Part shown: one piece after another, positions 1 to 8,724 of the stretch | Position numbering within the stretch: the first letter of the stretch is position 1 | Layout: each line of letters opens with the position of its first letter | Assembly: GCF_900240315.1 (NCBI RefSeq) | Contig: NZ_OEPZ01000001.1 | Location: 682,001-746,000 of the forward strand | Source of the DNA: Dorea phocaeensis | GTDB taxonomy: Bacteria > Bacillota > Clostridia > Lachnospirales > Lachnospiraceae | Direction of reading: 5' to 3' | DNA: 64,000 nt | Notes under the pieces: generated by a model | Seen by the model: the letters and a program-made list of their open reading frames with translations, nothing else | Databases searched by the model: none | What the model was told of the DNA's origin: nothing | Made by a program: the position numbers and the translations under genes

Positions 1-590
1 AGAAAAAAAAGAAAGAGGCCCTCTTTAATACAGCCTATGAGCTTTTTACCACCAAAGGGATTACCTCTACAACAATCTCAGATATTGTAGAAAAAGCAAA
101 GGTTGCAAAAGGGACCTTCTATCTCTATTTTAAAGATAAATATGATATTAAAAACAAGCTGGTTGCCCACAAGACCCAGGAACTATTTGATGCGGCAGGA
201 CTGGCTCTTTCGGAAGCAAGAATTCACGGACTGGAAGATCAGATGATCTTTCTAATCGATCATCTGATCAACAGCCTCAAAGAAGACAAGCCTTTGTTAA
301 ACTTTATTTCCAAGAACCTGGTCATGGGAGCCCTGCGCTCTGCCCTGCTCACCGGAGAATACTCCGACGGGAAGGTCTACGAACAGTTTCTGGAACTGGT
401 CGCTGCCGACGACCATGAATATGAGGATATCGATGTCATGCTCTTCACCATTGTAGAGCTGGCAGGGTCTGCCGGATATAATTCCATCATGTACGAAGAA
501 CCACTTCCCATCGATCATTACAAACCGTTCCTGTATCGAACGGTACGCTTAATTGTCAGAAGTCACCAAAAAGGAAATCTTCCTGATTAA
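1..590 (+). CDS. TetR/AcrR family transcriptional regulator (5' end cut by window)
   Basis: Reading frame 3 is open from the left edge to the TAA at 588-590, so the start codon lies outside the window. The visible N-terminal part is a TetR helix-turn-helix: an AYELFTTKGITSTTISDI segment followed by the hallmark KGTFYLYFKDK recognition-helix motif. The remaining ~150 residues would be the ligand-binding, dimerisation domain, which is too variable to assign an inducer. It converges on the nucleoside-salvage operon, and the two stop codons overlap (TTAA at 587-590), so it is not part of that operon. The target gene is probably left of the window. The family call is firm; the function is unknown. 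Confidence 0.9.
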   Translation, partial: KKKKEALFNTAYELFTTKGITSTTISDIVEKAKVAKGTFYLYFKDKYDIKNKLVAHKTQELFDAAGLALSEARIHGLEDQMIFLIDHLINSLKEDKPLLNFISKNLVMGALRSALLTGEYSDGKVYEQFLELVAADDHEYEDIDVMLFTIVELAGSAGYNSIMYEEPLPIDHYKPFLYRTVRLIVRSHQKGNLPD

Positions 591-1411
591 GCCATTCTGG
601 CAATACTCTCTGTAATCAATTTCTGAAATTCTGCTGCCACGCGGTCTGCCGTCTCCTGCACCTCCGCGTGGTTTAATTTTTTCTCTGACATTCCCGCTGC
701 CAGATTGGTAATGCAGGAAATCCCGCACACTTCCAGTCCCATATGTCTGGCCGCCATAGCTTCGCACGCCGTGCTCATTCCCACCGCATCTGCGCCCCAG
801 CTTCTGAACATCCGAATCTCTGCCTTTGTTTCGTATGCCGGACCGGTCGTCTGTACATACACTCCTTCTTTTAAAGAAATGGAAAGCATTCCGGCCGCCT
901 CCTTTACTGCCTCCTGCATCCTGCGGCTGTACACTTCACTCATATCCGGAAATCTTGATCCTAACTGATCTATATTTGCCCCAATCAGCGGACTTGGCAC
1001 CGCTGTTGTGATATGGTCTGTAATCAGCATCAGATCCCCCGGATGATAATCAAAATTCACACCGCCTGCTGCGTTCGTCAAAATCACTTTTTTTGCGCCA
1101 AGCATTCCCATCACCCGAATGGGAAGGACGACATCTGCCATGGAATATCCTTCGTAATAGTGCACCCGGCCCTGCATTGCCACCACTGGGACAATTCCCA
1201 CATACCCGAATACAAACCTCCCCTTATGTCCAGCCACCGTAGACATCGGGAACCCTTCAATCTCCCGATACTCCACCGTCTGTTCAATCCGAATCGTATC
1301 TGCATAGTCTCCGAGTCCGGAGCCCAATACCAATGCAATCTGCGGCTGAAAGTCCGTTTTCCTTTGAACTGCTTTCACGCAGGATTCCAATTTTTCATAA
1401 ATTTCATTCAT
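587..1411 (-). CDS. punA: Purine-nucleoside phosphorylase (PNP I, inosine/guanosine type)
   Basis: Cytosolic enzyme that splits (deoxy)inosine and (deoxy)guanosine with phosphate to free base and (deoxy)ribose-1-phosphate. The 274-aa protein has the trimeric-PNP signatures in order: phosphate loop VLGSGLGDY, VAGHKGRF, MQGRVHYYEGY, NAAGGVNFDYHPGDLM, GPAYETKAE, then VGMSTACEA and ITNLAAG. I chose the ATG at 1411 because GGAAAGGAAG precedes it at good distance; in-frame codons further upstream would run into deoB and lack a site. It is the last gene of the udp-cdd-add-deoB-punA operon, and supplies the pentose-1-phosphate that DeoB isomerises. Confidence 0.95.
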   Translation of the reverse strand: MNEIYEKLESCVKAVQRKTDFQPQIALVLGSGLGDYADTIRIEQTVEYREIEGFPMSTVAGHKGRFVFGYVGIVPVVAMQGRVHYYEGYSMADVVLPIRVMGMLGAKKVILTNAAGGVNFDYHPGDLMLITDHITTAVPSPLIGANIDQLGSRFPDMSEVYSRRMQEAVKEAAGMLSISLKEGVYVQTTGPAYETKAEIRMFRSWGADAVGMSTACEAMAARHMGLEVCGISCITNLAAGMSEKKLNHAEVQETADRVAAEFQKLITESIARMA

Positions 1412-1469
1412 ATTTTTTTGCTTCCTTTCCTCTCTTATCCATCTACCATCCATATTATATTTCATTGAA

Positions 1470-2660
1470 TCAAAGAAGCTTCGCAAGCATCGAAGTTCCA
1501 ATGGTTCCTTCTGGCATCTCTATCTGAAAGTTCTCTGCGATGGTAGCGCCAATCGCCGCAAAGCTCTTCCCCTCTTCCAGCCTTCCGCCTTCCTTTATTC
1601 TCCGGGAATAGGAAAGAAACGGCACGTACTCCCTGGTATGATCGGTACCCTTGTACGTAGGATCATTCCCATGGTCTGCTGTCAGGATCAACAAATCATC
1701 TTCTCGAAGTCTGTCAAGCAAAACGCCTAAATTCCGATCAAACTTCTCGATCTCCTTTCCATAGCCTTCCACGTCCCTTCGGTGTCCCCACAGAGCATCA
1801 AAATCCACCAGGTTTACAAAGCAAAGGCCACAAAACTCCTGATCACAGACTTCCAGTGTCTGCTCCATTCCATGCACAGAACTGTCCGAATGATACGCCT
1901 TCGTAATCCCTTCTCCGCAGAAAATATCGTTAATCTTTCCAATACCGATCACATCCAGATCTGCATCCTTCAATGCATTTAAAACCGTCCTTCCTGTAGG
2001 TTTTAACGCATAATCACGACGGTTGCTGGTACGGTGAAATTCGCCCCGTTTCTTTCCCACGTAAGGTCTTGCAATCACACGTCCCACTCGCCATTCATCC
2101 TTCATGGTAATCTCTCTGGCAATCTCGCAGCATCGATATAAATTGGCAAGATCGAACGTCTCTTCATTTCCGCAGATCTGCATCACGGAATCTGCCGACG
2201 TATAGACAATCATGGCTCCTGTCTGAATCTCTTCTTCTCCCAGTTCTTCAATAATTGCCGTACCACTTGCACTCTTATTCCCAATAACACGCCTGCCGCA
2301 GCGTCTCTCAAGCTCCTGAATCAATTCCGGCGGAAATCCATTTTCCGTAAACGTCCGAAAGGGCTTTTCCGTCCGAAGCCCCATCATCTCCCAATGACCG
2401 GTCATGGTATCCTTGCCGTTGCTGGCTTCCGCAAACCTCGCATAACGCCCGATGGGACGTTCTTCTTCCTTCATTCTGCCGCCAGGATGAAGATTCACAA
2501 GTCCCAGTTTTTGAAGATTTGGAATCTTAAGCGTCTCCATTTTCTCCAGAATATGACCAAATGTATCTGCTCCTTCATCCCCAAAGGCTGCCGCATCCGA
2601 CATCGCCCCAATTCCCAAAGAATCCAGTACAATTAAAAATATTCTCCGATATGCCTTCAT
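1470..2660 (-). CDS. deoB: Phosphopentomutase
   Basis: Interconverts (deoxy)ribose-1-phosphate and the 5-phosphate, joining nucleoside phosphorolysis to central carbon metabolism. The 396-aa length is normal. The N-terminus carries the alkaline-phosphatase-superfamily metal site ([16 protein letters not shown], with the metal Asp and following [10 protein letters not shown]). The threonine-containing [11 protein letters not shown] segment is the phosphorylated active-site loop, and the C-terminal [22 protein letters not shown] supplies the remaining Asp/His ligands. It lies 14 bp after add and 58 bp before punA in the same direction, which fits one salvage operon. Confidence 0.96.
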   Translation of the reverse strand: MKAYRRIFLIVLDSLGIGAMSDAAAFGDEGADTFGHILEKMETLKIPNLQKLGLVNLHPGGRMKEEERPIGRYARFAEASNGKDTMTGHWEMMGLRTEKPFRTFTENGFPPELIQELERRCGRRVIGNKSASGTAIIEELGEEEIQTGAMIVYTSADSVMQICGNEETFDLANLYRCCEIAREITMKDEWRVGRVIARPYVGKKRGEFHRTSNRRDYALKPTGRTVLNALKDADLDVIGIGKINDIFCGEGITKAYHSDSSVHGMEQTLEVCDQEFCGLCFVNLVDFDALWGHRRDVEGYGKEIEKFDRNLGVLLDRLREDDLLILTADHGNDPTYKGTDHTREYVPFLSYSRRIKEGGRLEEGKSFAAIGATIAENFQIEMPEGTIGTSMLAKLL

Positions 2661-2674
2661 GTGCCATCACCTCT

Positions 2675-3667
2675 CTACCGTCTTTGCCTGTTAAAGTTTT
2701 CCAATCTATCATAGAGCTCTTTTCGCATCGGTTCGTCCACGAATGCTGTGGTCGCTGCATTTTTCATACACCTTAGGATCTGTTCATTCGTCACCTGATA
2801 CTGCTTTTGAATCCACGCGAATTCTTTCGTAAGAGACGTATTGCTCACCGTCCGGTTATCCGTATTAATGGTTACCAGAAGTCCGGCATCCAAAAATTCC
2901 TGAAGCGGATAAACAGACGCATCCGGTACCGCTTTCGTCTGAAGATTGCTGAGCGGACACATTTCCACTCCAATCTGTCCTTCCCTCATCTTCCTTTGTA
3001 CTTCTTTGTTCCTGCGCATAGCAATTCCATGACCGATTCGTTTTGCACCAACTGCGGCTGCATCCAGAATATTTTCCACACTTCCACACTCGCCTGCATG
3101 AATCGTAAATGGCATTCCAAGTTTTCTCGTCTCCTGAAAAAGCTCCGCGAACTGTTTCATTGGATATTGGGCTTCCGCTCCTGCAAGATCCGCTGCACAT
3201 ACTCCTTTTCCAAGAAATTCCCTGGCAGAACGAATCATCTCATAATTTTCTTCAAAGCTATGGTGACGCATCGCACAGACAATCACATTGTAAGCAACAT
3301 GATACTTTTCTTCCCCACGCTTCAGCCCTCGAAGCAGCGATTTGATTACCGTTTTTACATCCATATGATCGTTCACCGAAAGAAGCGGTGCAAACCTGAT
3401 TTCTGCGTAGATGACGTTCTCCTTAGCCATCGTTCGAAGGACATCTTCTCCTGCCTCTTCTAAGCCTTCCTCATCCTGCAGACAGGACAGAGGAAGTGAA
3501 AACTTCTCCAGATACTCAGAAAGGCTTTGACAGTCTTCCTGCACGCAGAGTTCCCTTTGGCTGACAGACCGCCCAAGCCTTCGTTCTATATATTCCTGAC
3601 TGAGAGAACCATCTAAATGACAGTGGAGTTCAATCTTCGGCAATCTTCTCAATTCTTCTGCTGTCAT
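2675..3667 (-). CDS. add: Adenosine deaminase
   Basis: Zinc enzyme converting (deoxy)adenosine to (deoxy)inosine, which PunA can then cleave. The 330-aa protein begins [20 protein letters not shown], in which HCHLDG gives the two N-terminal zinc histidines. FTIHAGECG contains the third His and the catalytic Glu, RIGHGIAM follows, and LVTINTDNRTVS carries the last metal Asp region. The ATG at 3667 overlaps the cdd stop as ATGA, a typical translational coupling, and GAGAGG precedes it. The frame stays open upstream for 52 codons, but that stretch is inside cdd and has no family similarity. Confidence 0.95.
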   Translation of the reverse strand: MTAEELRRLPKIELHCHLDGSLSQEYIERRLGRSVSQRELCVQEDCQSLSEYLEKFSLPLSCLQDEEGLEEAGEDVLRTMAKENVIYAEIRFAPLLSVNDHMDVKTVIKSLLRGLKRGEEKYHVAYNVIVCAMRHHSFEENYEMIRSAREFLGKGVCAADLAGAEAQYPMKQFAELFQETRKLGMPFTIHAGECGSVENILDAAAVGAKRIGHGIAMRRNKEVQRKMREGQIGVEMCPLSNLQTKAVPDASVYPLQEFLDAGLLVTINTDNRTVSNTSLTKEFAWIQKQYQVTNEQILRCMKNAATTAFVDEPMRKELYDRLENFNRQRR

Positions 3668-4101
3668 ATTCCTCTCTCCCTTCCCAGATTCTTGGGTCCA
3701 AATCCCATCGGAAGTAATTCTCTCAATGTAAAAATCCGGTAATGTTCCCGGTCTATGGCCAGGATAATCTGAAACTGATCCGGCTCGCAAAATTCCATCA
3801 TTACCTGGCGGCAGACACCGCAAGGCGCCGTATAATCTGCCGGCACGCCGTCTGCTCCGCCTACGATACAGATCCCAGAGAATTCTCGTTCTCCTTCACT
3901 GACCGCCTTGAAAAACGCGGTTCTCTCTGCACAGTTCGTGGGAGTATAAGCAGCATTTTCTATATTGCAGCCTGTGTAATATCTGCCATCCTTCGTTAAC
4001 AGCGCCGCTCCTACCCGGAAGCCGGAATAGGGCGCGTAAGATTTGGAAAGCTGTTCAAGCGCCAGTGTAATCATTTTCTCAATCTGCATCTTAGAAAGCA
4101 T
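3664..4101 (-). CDS. cdd: Cytidine deaminase
   Basis: Homotetrameric zinc enzyme turning (deoxy)cytidine into (deoxy)uridine for Udp. The 145-aa length is usual. Zinc and catalytic motifs are plain: NCAERTAFF (Cys ligand and catalytic Glu) and PCGVCRQVM (the other two Cys ligands); [12 protein letters not shown] binds the nucleoside. The ATG at 4101 is preferred over an upstream GTG at 4113, because GGTGGGGAG sits five bases before it and the GTG is too close to any purine-rich site. The start lies inside the last codons of udp and the stop overlaps add, so all three are probably co-translated. Confidence 0.95.
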   Translation of the reverse strand: MLSKMQIEKMITLALEQLSKSYAPYSGFRVGAALLTKDGRYYTGCNIENAAYTPTNCAERTAFFKAVSEGEREFSGICIVGGADGVPADYTAPCGVCRQVMMEFCEPDQFQIILAIDREHYRIFTLRELLPMGFGPKNLGRERGI

Positions 4102-4888
4102 TTTTCTCCCCACCTTCCCGGTCCTTTTGAATCATTTCCCGGATAGCTTCTACCGCTGTCTGGATAGCCAGATCCGTATCATGTACCACAGGATTTTCCA
4201 TTCCCAACTTCTCCCGTTCCTGATTCGCAATCACCAGAAAGCAGGCTCCTGCCCGTACGTGAAGATAACTTGCCACCGTAAAAAGCGCTGCCGACTCCAT
4301 CTCGGAAGCCAGACACCCTAACCGTTTCCAGGCTTCCCACTTCTGCATCAATTCATAGCCAACCGGCTTCGTTTCCGGTTCATGCTGTCCGTAAAAGGAA
4401 TCCTTACTCTGCACCACACCTGTATGAAAGGAAAGCCCCTTCTTCTTCGCCGCCTGCAAAAGTGCATTCGTTACTTCAAGATCCGGAACGGCCGGAAACT
4501 CAATTGGTGCAAATTCCCGGCTGGTACCTTCCATCCGAATGGCGCCGGTAGCAATCACAATGTCCCCGCTTTTCACCTGCGGCTGCATGCCTCCGCAGGT
4601 TCCTATCCGCACAAACGTGTCTGCTCCGCAGTGATACAGTTCTTCCATAGCAATGGCCGCCGATGGTCCGCCAATTCCCGTTGATGTGACGCTGACCTTC
4701 TCGCCATCCAACATCCCCGTATAGGTAACATATTCCCGGTTGTCCGCAATTAACACCGGATTCTCCAAATACTGTGCAATCTTCACACACCGCTTCGGAT
4801 CTCCCGGCAGTATCACATAACGTCCAACCTCTCCTTTCGACACCTGAATATGGTATTGTCTTTCTGCATCTTCCGAGTAATTCTTCAT
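4091..4888 (-). CDS. udp: Uridine phosphorylase (NP-I nucleoside phosphorylase)
   Basis: Cleaves uridine (and probably deoxyuridine) with phosphate, releasing uracil. The 265-aa protein shows the hexameric NP-I features: GDPKRC phosphate loop near the start, RIGTCGGMQ, and the [10 protein letters not shown] segment with the sugar-binding Met-Glu. I chose the ATG at 4888 since AAAGGAG lies eight bases before it; a frame extension to 4936 has no site. It is the first gene of the salvage operon, 84 bp downstream of the ABC permease stop. Purine specificity cannot be fully excluded by eye, but the neighbouring cytidine deaminase favours uridine. Confidence 0.88.
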   Translation of the reverse strand: MKNYSEDAERQYHIQVSKGEVGRYVILPGDPKRCVKIAQYLENPVLIADNREYVTYTGMLDGEKVSVTSTGIGGPSAAIAMEELYHCGADTFVRIGTCGGMQPQVKSGDIVIATGAIRMEGTSREFAPIEFPAVPDLEVTNALLQAAKKKGLSFHTGVVQSKDSFYGQHEPETKPVGYELMQKWEAWKRLGCLASEMESAALFTVASYLHVRAGACFLVIANQEREKLGMENPVVHDTDLAIQTAVEAIREMIQKDREGGEKNAF

Positions 4889-4972
4889 ACAATCAACTCC
4901 TTTAGCACTATCCTTTTTAAGCTCTTTCCCCATCATCCTTCTGTCTTATAGTGTACCACAAAAGCGAAAAAT

Positions 4973-5632
4973 CTACCATTCTTTTCGCTCCAGGAAGCAG
5001 ATCGAGATCTTCATCGAAGTCAGCCCTGCCACGCACCAAAAGATACCAAGTCCCAGCACAATCACAGCACCCGACAGCTGTTCTACCTTACGAATCAGGT
5101 TAAGAACGCCCATAAGTTCTCCATCCTGCGTCAGCTTCATTACGAGATAGAAACCAAGGAAAAATACTGCCATAATCACGATAAAACCGATTCTTCCCTT
5201 CTCTACACCAAATTTAATCTCGATTGGGAACGCAATACTTAAGAACAGCACACAAATCGTAATCGATGACAATCCGGTTGCACCAATTGTCACAAGATCC
5301 ACGGACTGCCCTTTGATCACACTTGCACCTATTGCCAGCACAGTAGAAACTGTCAGAGCAATAAGACAGGTAAGCAGCCCAAAAAGATATTTCTCTCTTA
5401 CATAGGTTTTCCGGCTAAACGGCAAGGTAAACAAATAAACCGCGCCATTGTCAAATTCATCATAACTAAAAGACGTAATGGCAAACATAGAAAACATCAT
5501 GGTAATATAACTGATTGCAAAATAAGGGGCATCCCAGGTAATCAAAAAGATCAGCCCCACAACTGCCATAACCATAAAAAACGATTTCTGATTCTTCATT
5601 AATTTCAAATCTTTGATTAACAATCCCTTCAT
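4973..5632 (-). CDS. ABC-2 type transporter permease
   Basis: A 219-aa integral membrane protein with about six hydrophobic segments and little else. The N-terminal MKGLLIKDLKLMKNQK followed by a hydrophobic span is the usual opening of small ABC-2 permeases of the YtrC/ABC2_membrane_5 type. It overlaps the ATPase gene by an ATGA junction and is third in a GntR-ATPase-permease operon. Such cassettes in Firmicutes often respond to cell-wall antibiotics, but the substrate is unknown here. Role as the membrane half of the exporter is inferred from the gene order. Confidence 0.85.
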   Translation of the reverse strand: MKGLLIKDLKLMKNQKSFFMVMAVVGLIFLITWDAPYFAISYITMMFSMFAITSFSYDEFDNGAVYLFTLPFSRKTYVREKYLFGLLTCLIALTVSTVLAIGASVIKGQSVDLVTIGATGLSSITICVLFLSIAFPIEIKFGVEKGRIGFIVIMAVFFLGFYLVMKLTQDGELMGVLNLIRKVEQLSGAVIVLGLGIFWCVAGLTSMKISICFLERKEW

Positions 5633-6477
5633 GATCTGTCACCTCTTACCATCATCATAATCAACTCATCGATACTTCCCTTCTCCACAACGATATCCGG
5701 ATAATTTTCCTGATAAAACTGTTTCTCATTCGTCAGGCAGCTATATCCAAAGGTTTCCTTTCTGGATCGAAGCACATAGGTCTTATCAAGACGCTCATAC
5801 TGCTTCCCGTCAACCTTTAAGAGTCCATATTCATTCAATAGCGTATCCGTCTCCTCATGGAGAATCACCTGTCCATGATCAATCATATAAATATCATCAC
5901 AAAAATCTTCCAAATCGCTGGAAATGTGGGAACTGATTAAAATCGCACGCCCTTCTATCTCCATATATTCCCGCAGCATCGTTAGCATCTCATCTCTTGC
6001 CAGCACGTCAAGCCCTGCCGTTGGTTCATCTAAGATCAAAAGATCTGCATGATGCGAAATTGCGGCCAGCACCTGTAGTTTCCGCTTCATCCCTGTTGAA
6101 AACTCTTTGATCTTCTTCGTCATAGGCAGTTCAAATCTGCGGCACTGCTCTTCAAAATAGGTCTGATCAAATTGATGATACATGGCCTTTAAAACCGGTA
6201 TCAGATCCCGTATACTTAAGTATCCGCTAAATCCCGAATCTGCCAGTACCACTCCAAGCCGTTCCTTATCTTCCGGTGTTATCTCCTCCGGCCGTTTCCC
6301 GAACAGCTCCACCATTCCGCTCTCTGTGCGAATCAGTCCCAGCACAGCCTTGAATGTCGTACTCTTTCCTGCTCCATTCGCCCCAATCAACCCGGTAATC
6401 ATTCCTGGCTTCACAGTCAGGGAACAGTCCAGATGAAAATCCTTATACTGTTTTTTTACATGTTCCAATTTTAACAT
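5629..6477 (-). CDS. ABC transporter ATP-binding protein
   Basis: A 282-aa ATPase with Walker A GANGAGKST, signature FSTGMKRKLQ (a relaxed LSGGQ) and Walker B LLILDEPTAGLD, with SSHI as the H-loop. The last ~70 residues are a C-terminal extension typical of YtrB/BcrA-like ATPases. It starts 2 bp after the GntR gene ends and overlaps the permease start, so it should form the transporter with the 4973-5632 protein under control of the GntR regulator. Confidence 0.93.
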   Translation of the reverse strand: MLKLEHVKKQYKDFHLDCSLTVKPGMITGLIGANGAGKSTTFKAVLGLIRTESGMVELFGKRPEEITPEDKERLGVVLADSGFSGYLSIRDLIPVLKAMYHQFDQTYFEEQCRRFELPMTKKIKEFSTGMKRKLQVLAAISHHADLLILDEPTAGLDVLARDEMLTMLREYMEIEGRAILISSHISSDLEDFCDDIYMIDHGQVILHEETDTLLNEYGLLKVDGKQYERLDKTYVLRSRKETFGYSCLTNEKQFYQENYPDIVVEKGSIDELIMMMVRGDRS

Positions 6478-6479
6478 TT

Positions 6480-6851
6480 TTAATCCTCCAAAATAATCTC
6501 AAACAGCTGCTTTAACTCTTCCCTGCTCATTCCACAACTTCTGCCTTTTCGGATCGCCGTCTCCAGATCTGCTTCCACTTCTTTCCTTTTTTCTTCCAGC
6601 ATCACATTCTGATTGGCAAATGCCACAAAGCTTCCTTTCCCATGAACGGTAACGATCAGCCCTTCTTCTGTTAAAACATCATACGCTTTCTTTACCGTCA
6701 AAGCGCTGACCTTTAAATCCTTTGCCATTCCCCGAACCGACGGAAGCGGAGTATTTTCTTCCAATTCTCCCCTCATCACCATTCCTTTAATCTGATCTAC
6801 GATCTGCTCATAAATCGGCTGCATGGAAGAATGATTTATAATCAACTTCAT
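6480..6851 (-). CDS. GntR family regulator, YtrA subfamily
   Basis: At 123 aa it is only a winged-helix domain plus a short dimerisation tail, as in the YtrA subfamily. PIYEQIVDQIKGMVMRGEL and LPSVRGMAKDLKVSALTVKKAYDVL are the GntR recognition helices, followed by the wing GLIVTVHGKGSFVA. The C-terminal ~45 residues are charged and helical. It heads the operon with the ATPase and permease. A long inverted repeat overlapping its promoter (6871-6919) strongly suggests autorepression relieved by an inducer that the transporter handles. Confidence 0.93.
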   Translation of the reverse strand: MKLIINHSSMQPIYEQIVDQIKGMVMRGELEENTPLPSVRGMAKDLKVSALTVKKAYDVLTEEGLIVTVHGKGSFVAFANQNVMLEEKRKEVEADLETAIRKGRSCGMSREELKQLFEIILED

Positions 6852-6870
6852 TTTTTCCCTCCTTTTCTAT

Positions 6871-6919
6871 AAACAGCATATAACAGTTCACATCTGTTGT
6901 CAACTGTTATGTGCTGTTT
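6871..6919 (-). promoter_or_regulatory. Operator/promoter of the GntR-ABC operon
   Basis: Two 18-bp arms, AAACAGCATATAACAGTT (6871-6888) and its complement with one mismatch (6902-6919), are separated by 13 bp. On the minus strand a consensus -35 TTGACA (6898-6903) lies between and into the arms, with TATATG or TATGCT 16-17 bp on as -10. A repressor bound here would cover the whole promoter. This is the layout expected of a YtrA-type autoregulator. Confidence 0.85.
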
Positions 6920-6978
6920 ATTTTCAATTTTTCTCCATCGGACGAATACTTCACATGAAACAATTCCATTTTACAGAC

Positions 6979-7010
6979 AAAAAAGGACACCTGCCATCTG
7001 CAAAGTGTCC
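6979..7010 (-). terminator. Rho-independent terminator of ilvE
   Basis: On the minus strand GGACAC (7005-7010) pairs with GTGTCC (6985-6990), with further weak pairing inside, and a T-rich run follows. It lies about 40 bases after the ilvE stop, between ilvE and the GntR operator. Confidence 0.8.
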
Positions 7011-7047
7011 CTCTTCTTCGTTCTATATTCTATATCTTGTAGTTTGC

Positions 7048-8073
7048 CTAACAAACTCTGTGAATCCAGCCTTCCGGCGCTTCAATATGTCCCATCTGAA
7101 TGCCTGTCAGCGTATCATAAAGCTTCTTTGTCACCGGTCCCATCTCATCCATACCGCTTGGGAAACAGATCTCTTTTCCATGATCTACCACCTTGCCAAC
7201 CGGAGAGATGACTGCCGCTGTTCCGCAAAGTCCGCACTCTGCGAACTCTTTCACTTCATCAAAGTATACTTCCCGCTCTTCTACTTCCATTCCCAGGTAA
7301 TGCTCTGCCACATACATTAGAGAACGTCTTGTAATCGATGGCAGAATGGTGGAAGACTTTGGCGTTACCAGTTTCTGATCTTTGGTAATAAAGATAAAGT
7401 TGGCGCCTCCTGTCTCTTCTACTTTGGTTCTGGTTGCTGCATCCAGGTACATATTCTCGTCGTATCCCTGGCTGTGAGCCTCCATAATTGCGTACAAACT
7501 CATGGCATAATTAAGACCCGCTTTTACGTGACCTGTTCCATGCGGCGCTGCACGGTCATAATCACAGACGCGAATGGTAATCGGCTTTGCACCCCCTTTA
7601 AAGTAAGGTCCAACCGGAGTCGTAAATACACGGAACTGATATTCATCCGCCGGTTTTACACCGATAACTGGATTGGATCCAAACATATAAGGACGGATAT
7701 ACAAGGTTGCTCCTGAACCATACGGCGGAACAAACGCCTTATTCGCCTCTACCACTTTGTGTACCGCCTCTAAGAAACGCTCTTCCGGGAATGCCGGCAT
7801 CATAAGTCTCTTTGCTGAATCCGCCATTCTCTTTGCATTCAGATCCGGACGGAACATCACGATATGCCCATCTTCTGTCGTATATGCCTTTAAGCCTTCA
7901 AAACAAGTCTGTGCATACTGAAGTACACCCGCACACTCGTTAATCACAACATTTGCATTATCTGTTAAAAGTCCCGCATCCCATTTTCCATCTTTATAAT
8001 TGGAAACGAAACGCTTCTCGGTCTCCATATATGAAAATCCCAAATTTGACCAGTCAATCGCTTTCTTTTCCAT
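7048..8073 (-). CDS. ilvE: Branched-chain-amino-acid aminotransferase
   Basis: PLP enzyme performing the last step of Leu, Ile and Val synthesis and the first of their breakdown. The 341-aa protein resembles the long class IV transaminases (about 340-360 aa). Visible family segments are QTCFEGLKAY, RPDLNAKRM, YIRPYMFG, the PLP-lysine segment HVKAGLNYAMS, EETGGANFIFI and the C-terminal GTAAVISPV. The ATG at 8073 follows AAGGAG by ten bases; a GTG at 8082 is too close to that site. It is downstream of ilvBN but has a strong promoter of its own, so it can be expressed separately. Confidence 0.95.
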   Translation of the reverse strand: MEKKAIDWSNLGFSYMETEKRFVSNYKDGKWDAGLLTDNANVVINECAGVLQYAQTCFEGLKAYTTEDGHIVMFRPDLNAKRMADSAKRLMMPAFPEERFLEAVHKVVEANKAFVPPYGSGATLYIRPYMFGSNPVIGVKPADEYQFRVFTTPVGPYFKGGAKPITIRVCDYDRAAPHGTGHVKAGLNYAMSLYAIMEAHSQGYDENMYLDAATRTKVEETGGANFIFITKDQKLVTPKSSTILPSITRRSLMYVAEHYLGMEVEEREVYFDEVKEFAECGLCGTAAVISPVGKVVDHGKEICFPSGMDEMGPVTKKLYDTLTGIQMGHIEAPEGWIHRVC

Positions 8074-8122
8074 AAGTTCCACTCTCCTTCATCCTTCTAC
8101 AGCTAATTTTAAATCTGAAGTT

Positions 8123-8151
8123 ATTATAATACCATCGTTTTTAAAATTCAA
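8123..8151 (-). promoter_or_regulatory. Promoter of ilvE
   Basis: Minus strand -35 TTGAAT (8146-8151), 17-bp spacer, perfect -10 TATAAT (8123-8128), about 50 bp before the ATG. Just upstream, 8165-8179 reads AATTTTCTGTAAAAA on the minus strand, which matches 12 of 15 positions of the CodY consensus AATTTTCWGAAAATT. CodY control is therefore possible but unproven. Confidence 0.75.
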
Positions 8152-8198
8152 GAGTGCGCTCTGTTTTTTACAGAAAATTTTAAATCCAAAATTTCAAA

Positions 8199-8711
8199 TT
8201 ACCGCTCCATCATGCTGATAGATTCAATTCCAACACTTCCTCCGCGTACCACTTCAATGCTGTCAAACTCTTCTTTCATCAGCTTAATCACCGCATCATT
8301 CTTCGTTCCGGTCTGCACAAATTCCAAAAGAACACTGTCCTTCCCATAATCAATGACCTTCGCCTTGAACGTCTCTGCGATCTGGAAGCACTCTACCTTA
8401 TCTTCCGGTGTACATCTGCGCACTTTAACATACAGAATCTCTTTCATCCGAACAAACACGTCTGTAAAATCTATTACTTTGATGACTTCTACCATACGGT
8501 TTAACTGCTTTTTGATCTGTTCAAACGTCTCATTATCACTAACCGTTGCAATCGTCATCCTTGACACGGTAGGATCTTCCGTTGTTCCTACCGTCAAGCT
8601 GTCCAAATTATAAGATTTCCCTGAGAACAGACCGGAGATCTTAGAAAGAACTCCTACCTGGTTCTCTACATACAGAGAAATCCAGCGCTTTTTCATTCCA
8701 TTTCCATTCAT
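8199..8711 (-). CDS. ilvN: Acetolactate synthase small (regulatory) subunit
   Basis: Binds valine and activates the catalytic subunit IlvB. The 170-aa protein starts with an ACT domain (RWISLYVENQVGVLSKISGLF; then the NLDSLTVGTTEDPTVSRMTI strand). The second half is the ALS_ss_C domain (VRMKEILYVKV, FKAKVIDYGKDSVLLE, and the C-terminal GGSVGIESI). It lies 13 bp downstream of ilvB with AAGGAGG before its ATG, so the two subunits are co-expressed. The usual length for the family is 160-175 aa. Confidence 0.96.
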   Translation of the reverse strand: MNGNGMKKRWISLYVENQVGVLSKISGLFSGKSYNLDSLTVGTTEDPTVSRMTIATVSDNETFEQIKKQLNRMVEVIKVIDFTDVFVRMKEILYVKVRRCTPEDKVECFQIAETFKAKVIDYGKDSVLLEFVQTGTKNDAVIKLMKEEFDSIEVVRGGSVGIESISMMER

Positions 8712-8724
8712 ATGCCCATCCTCC

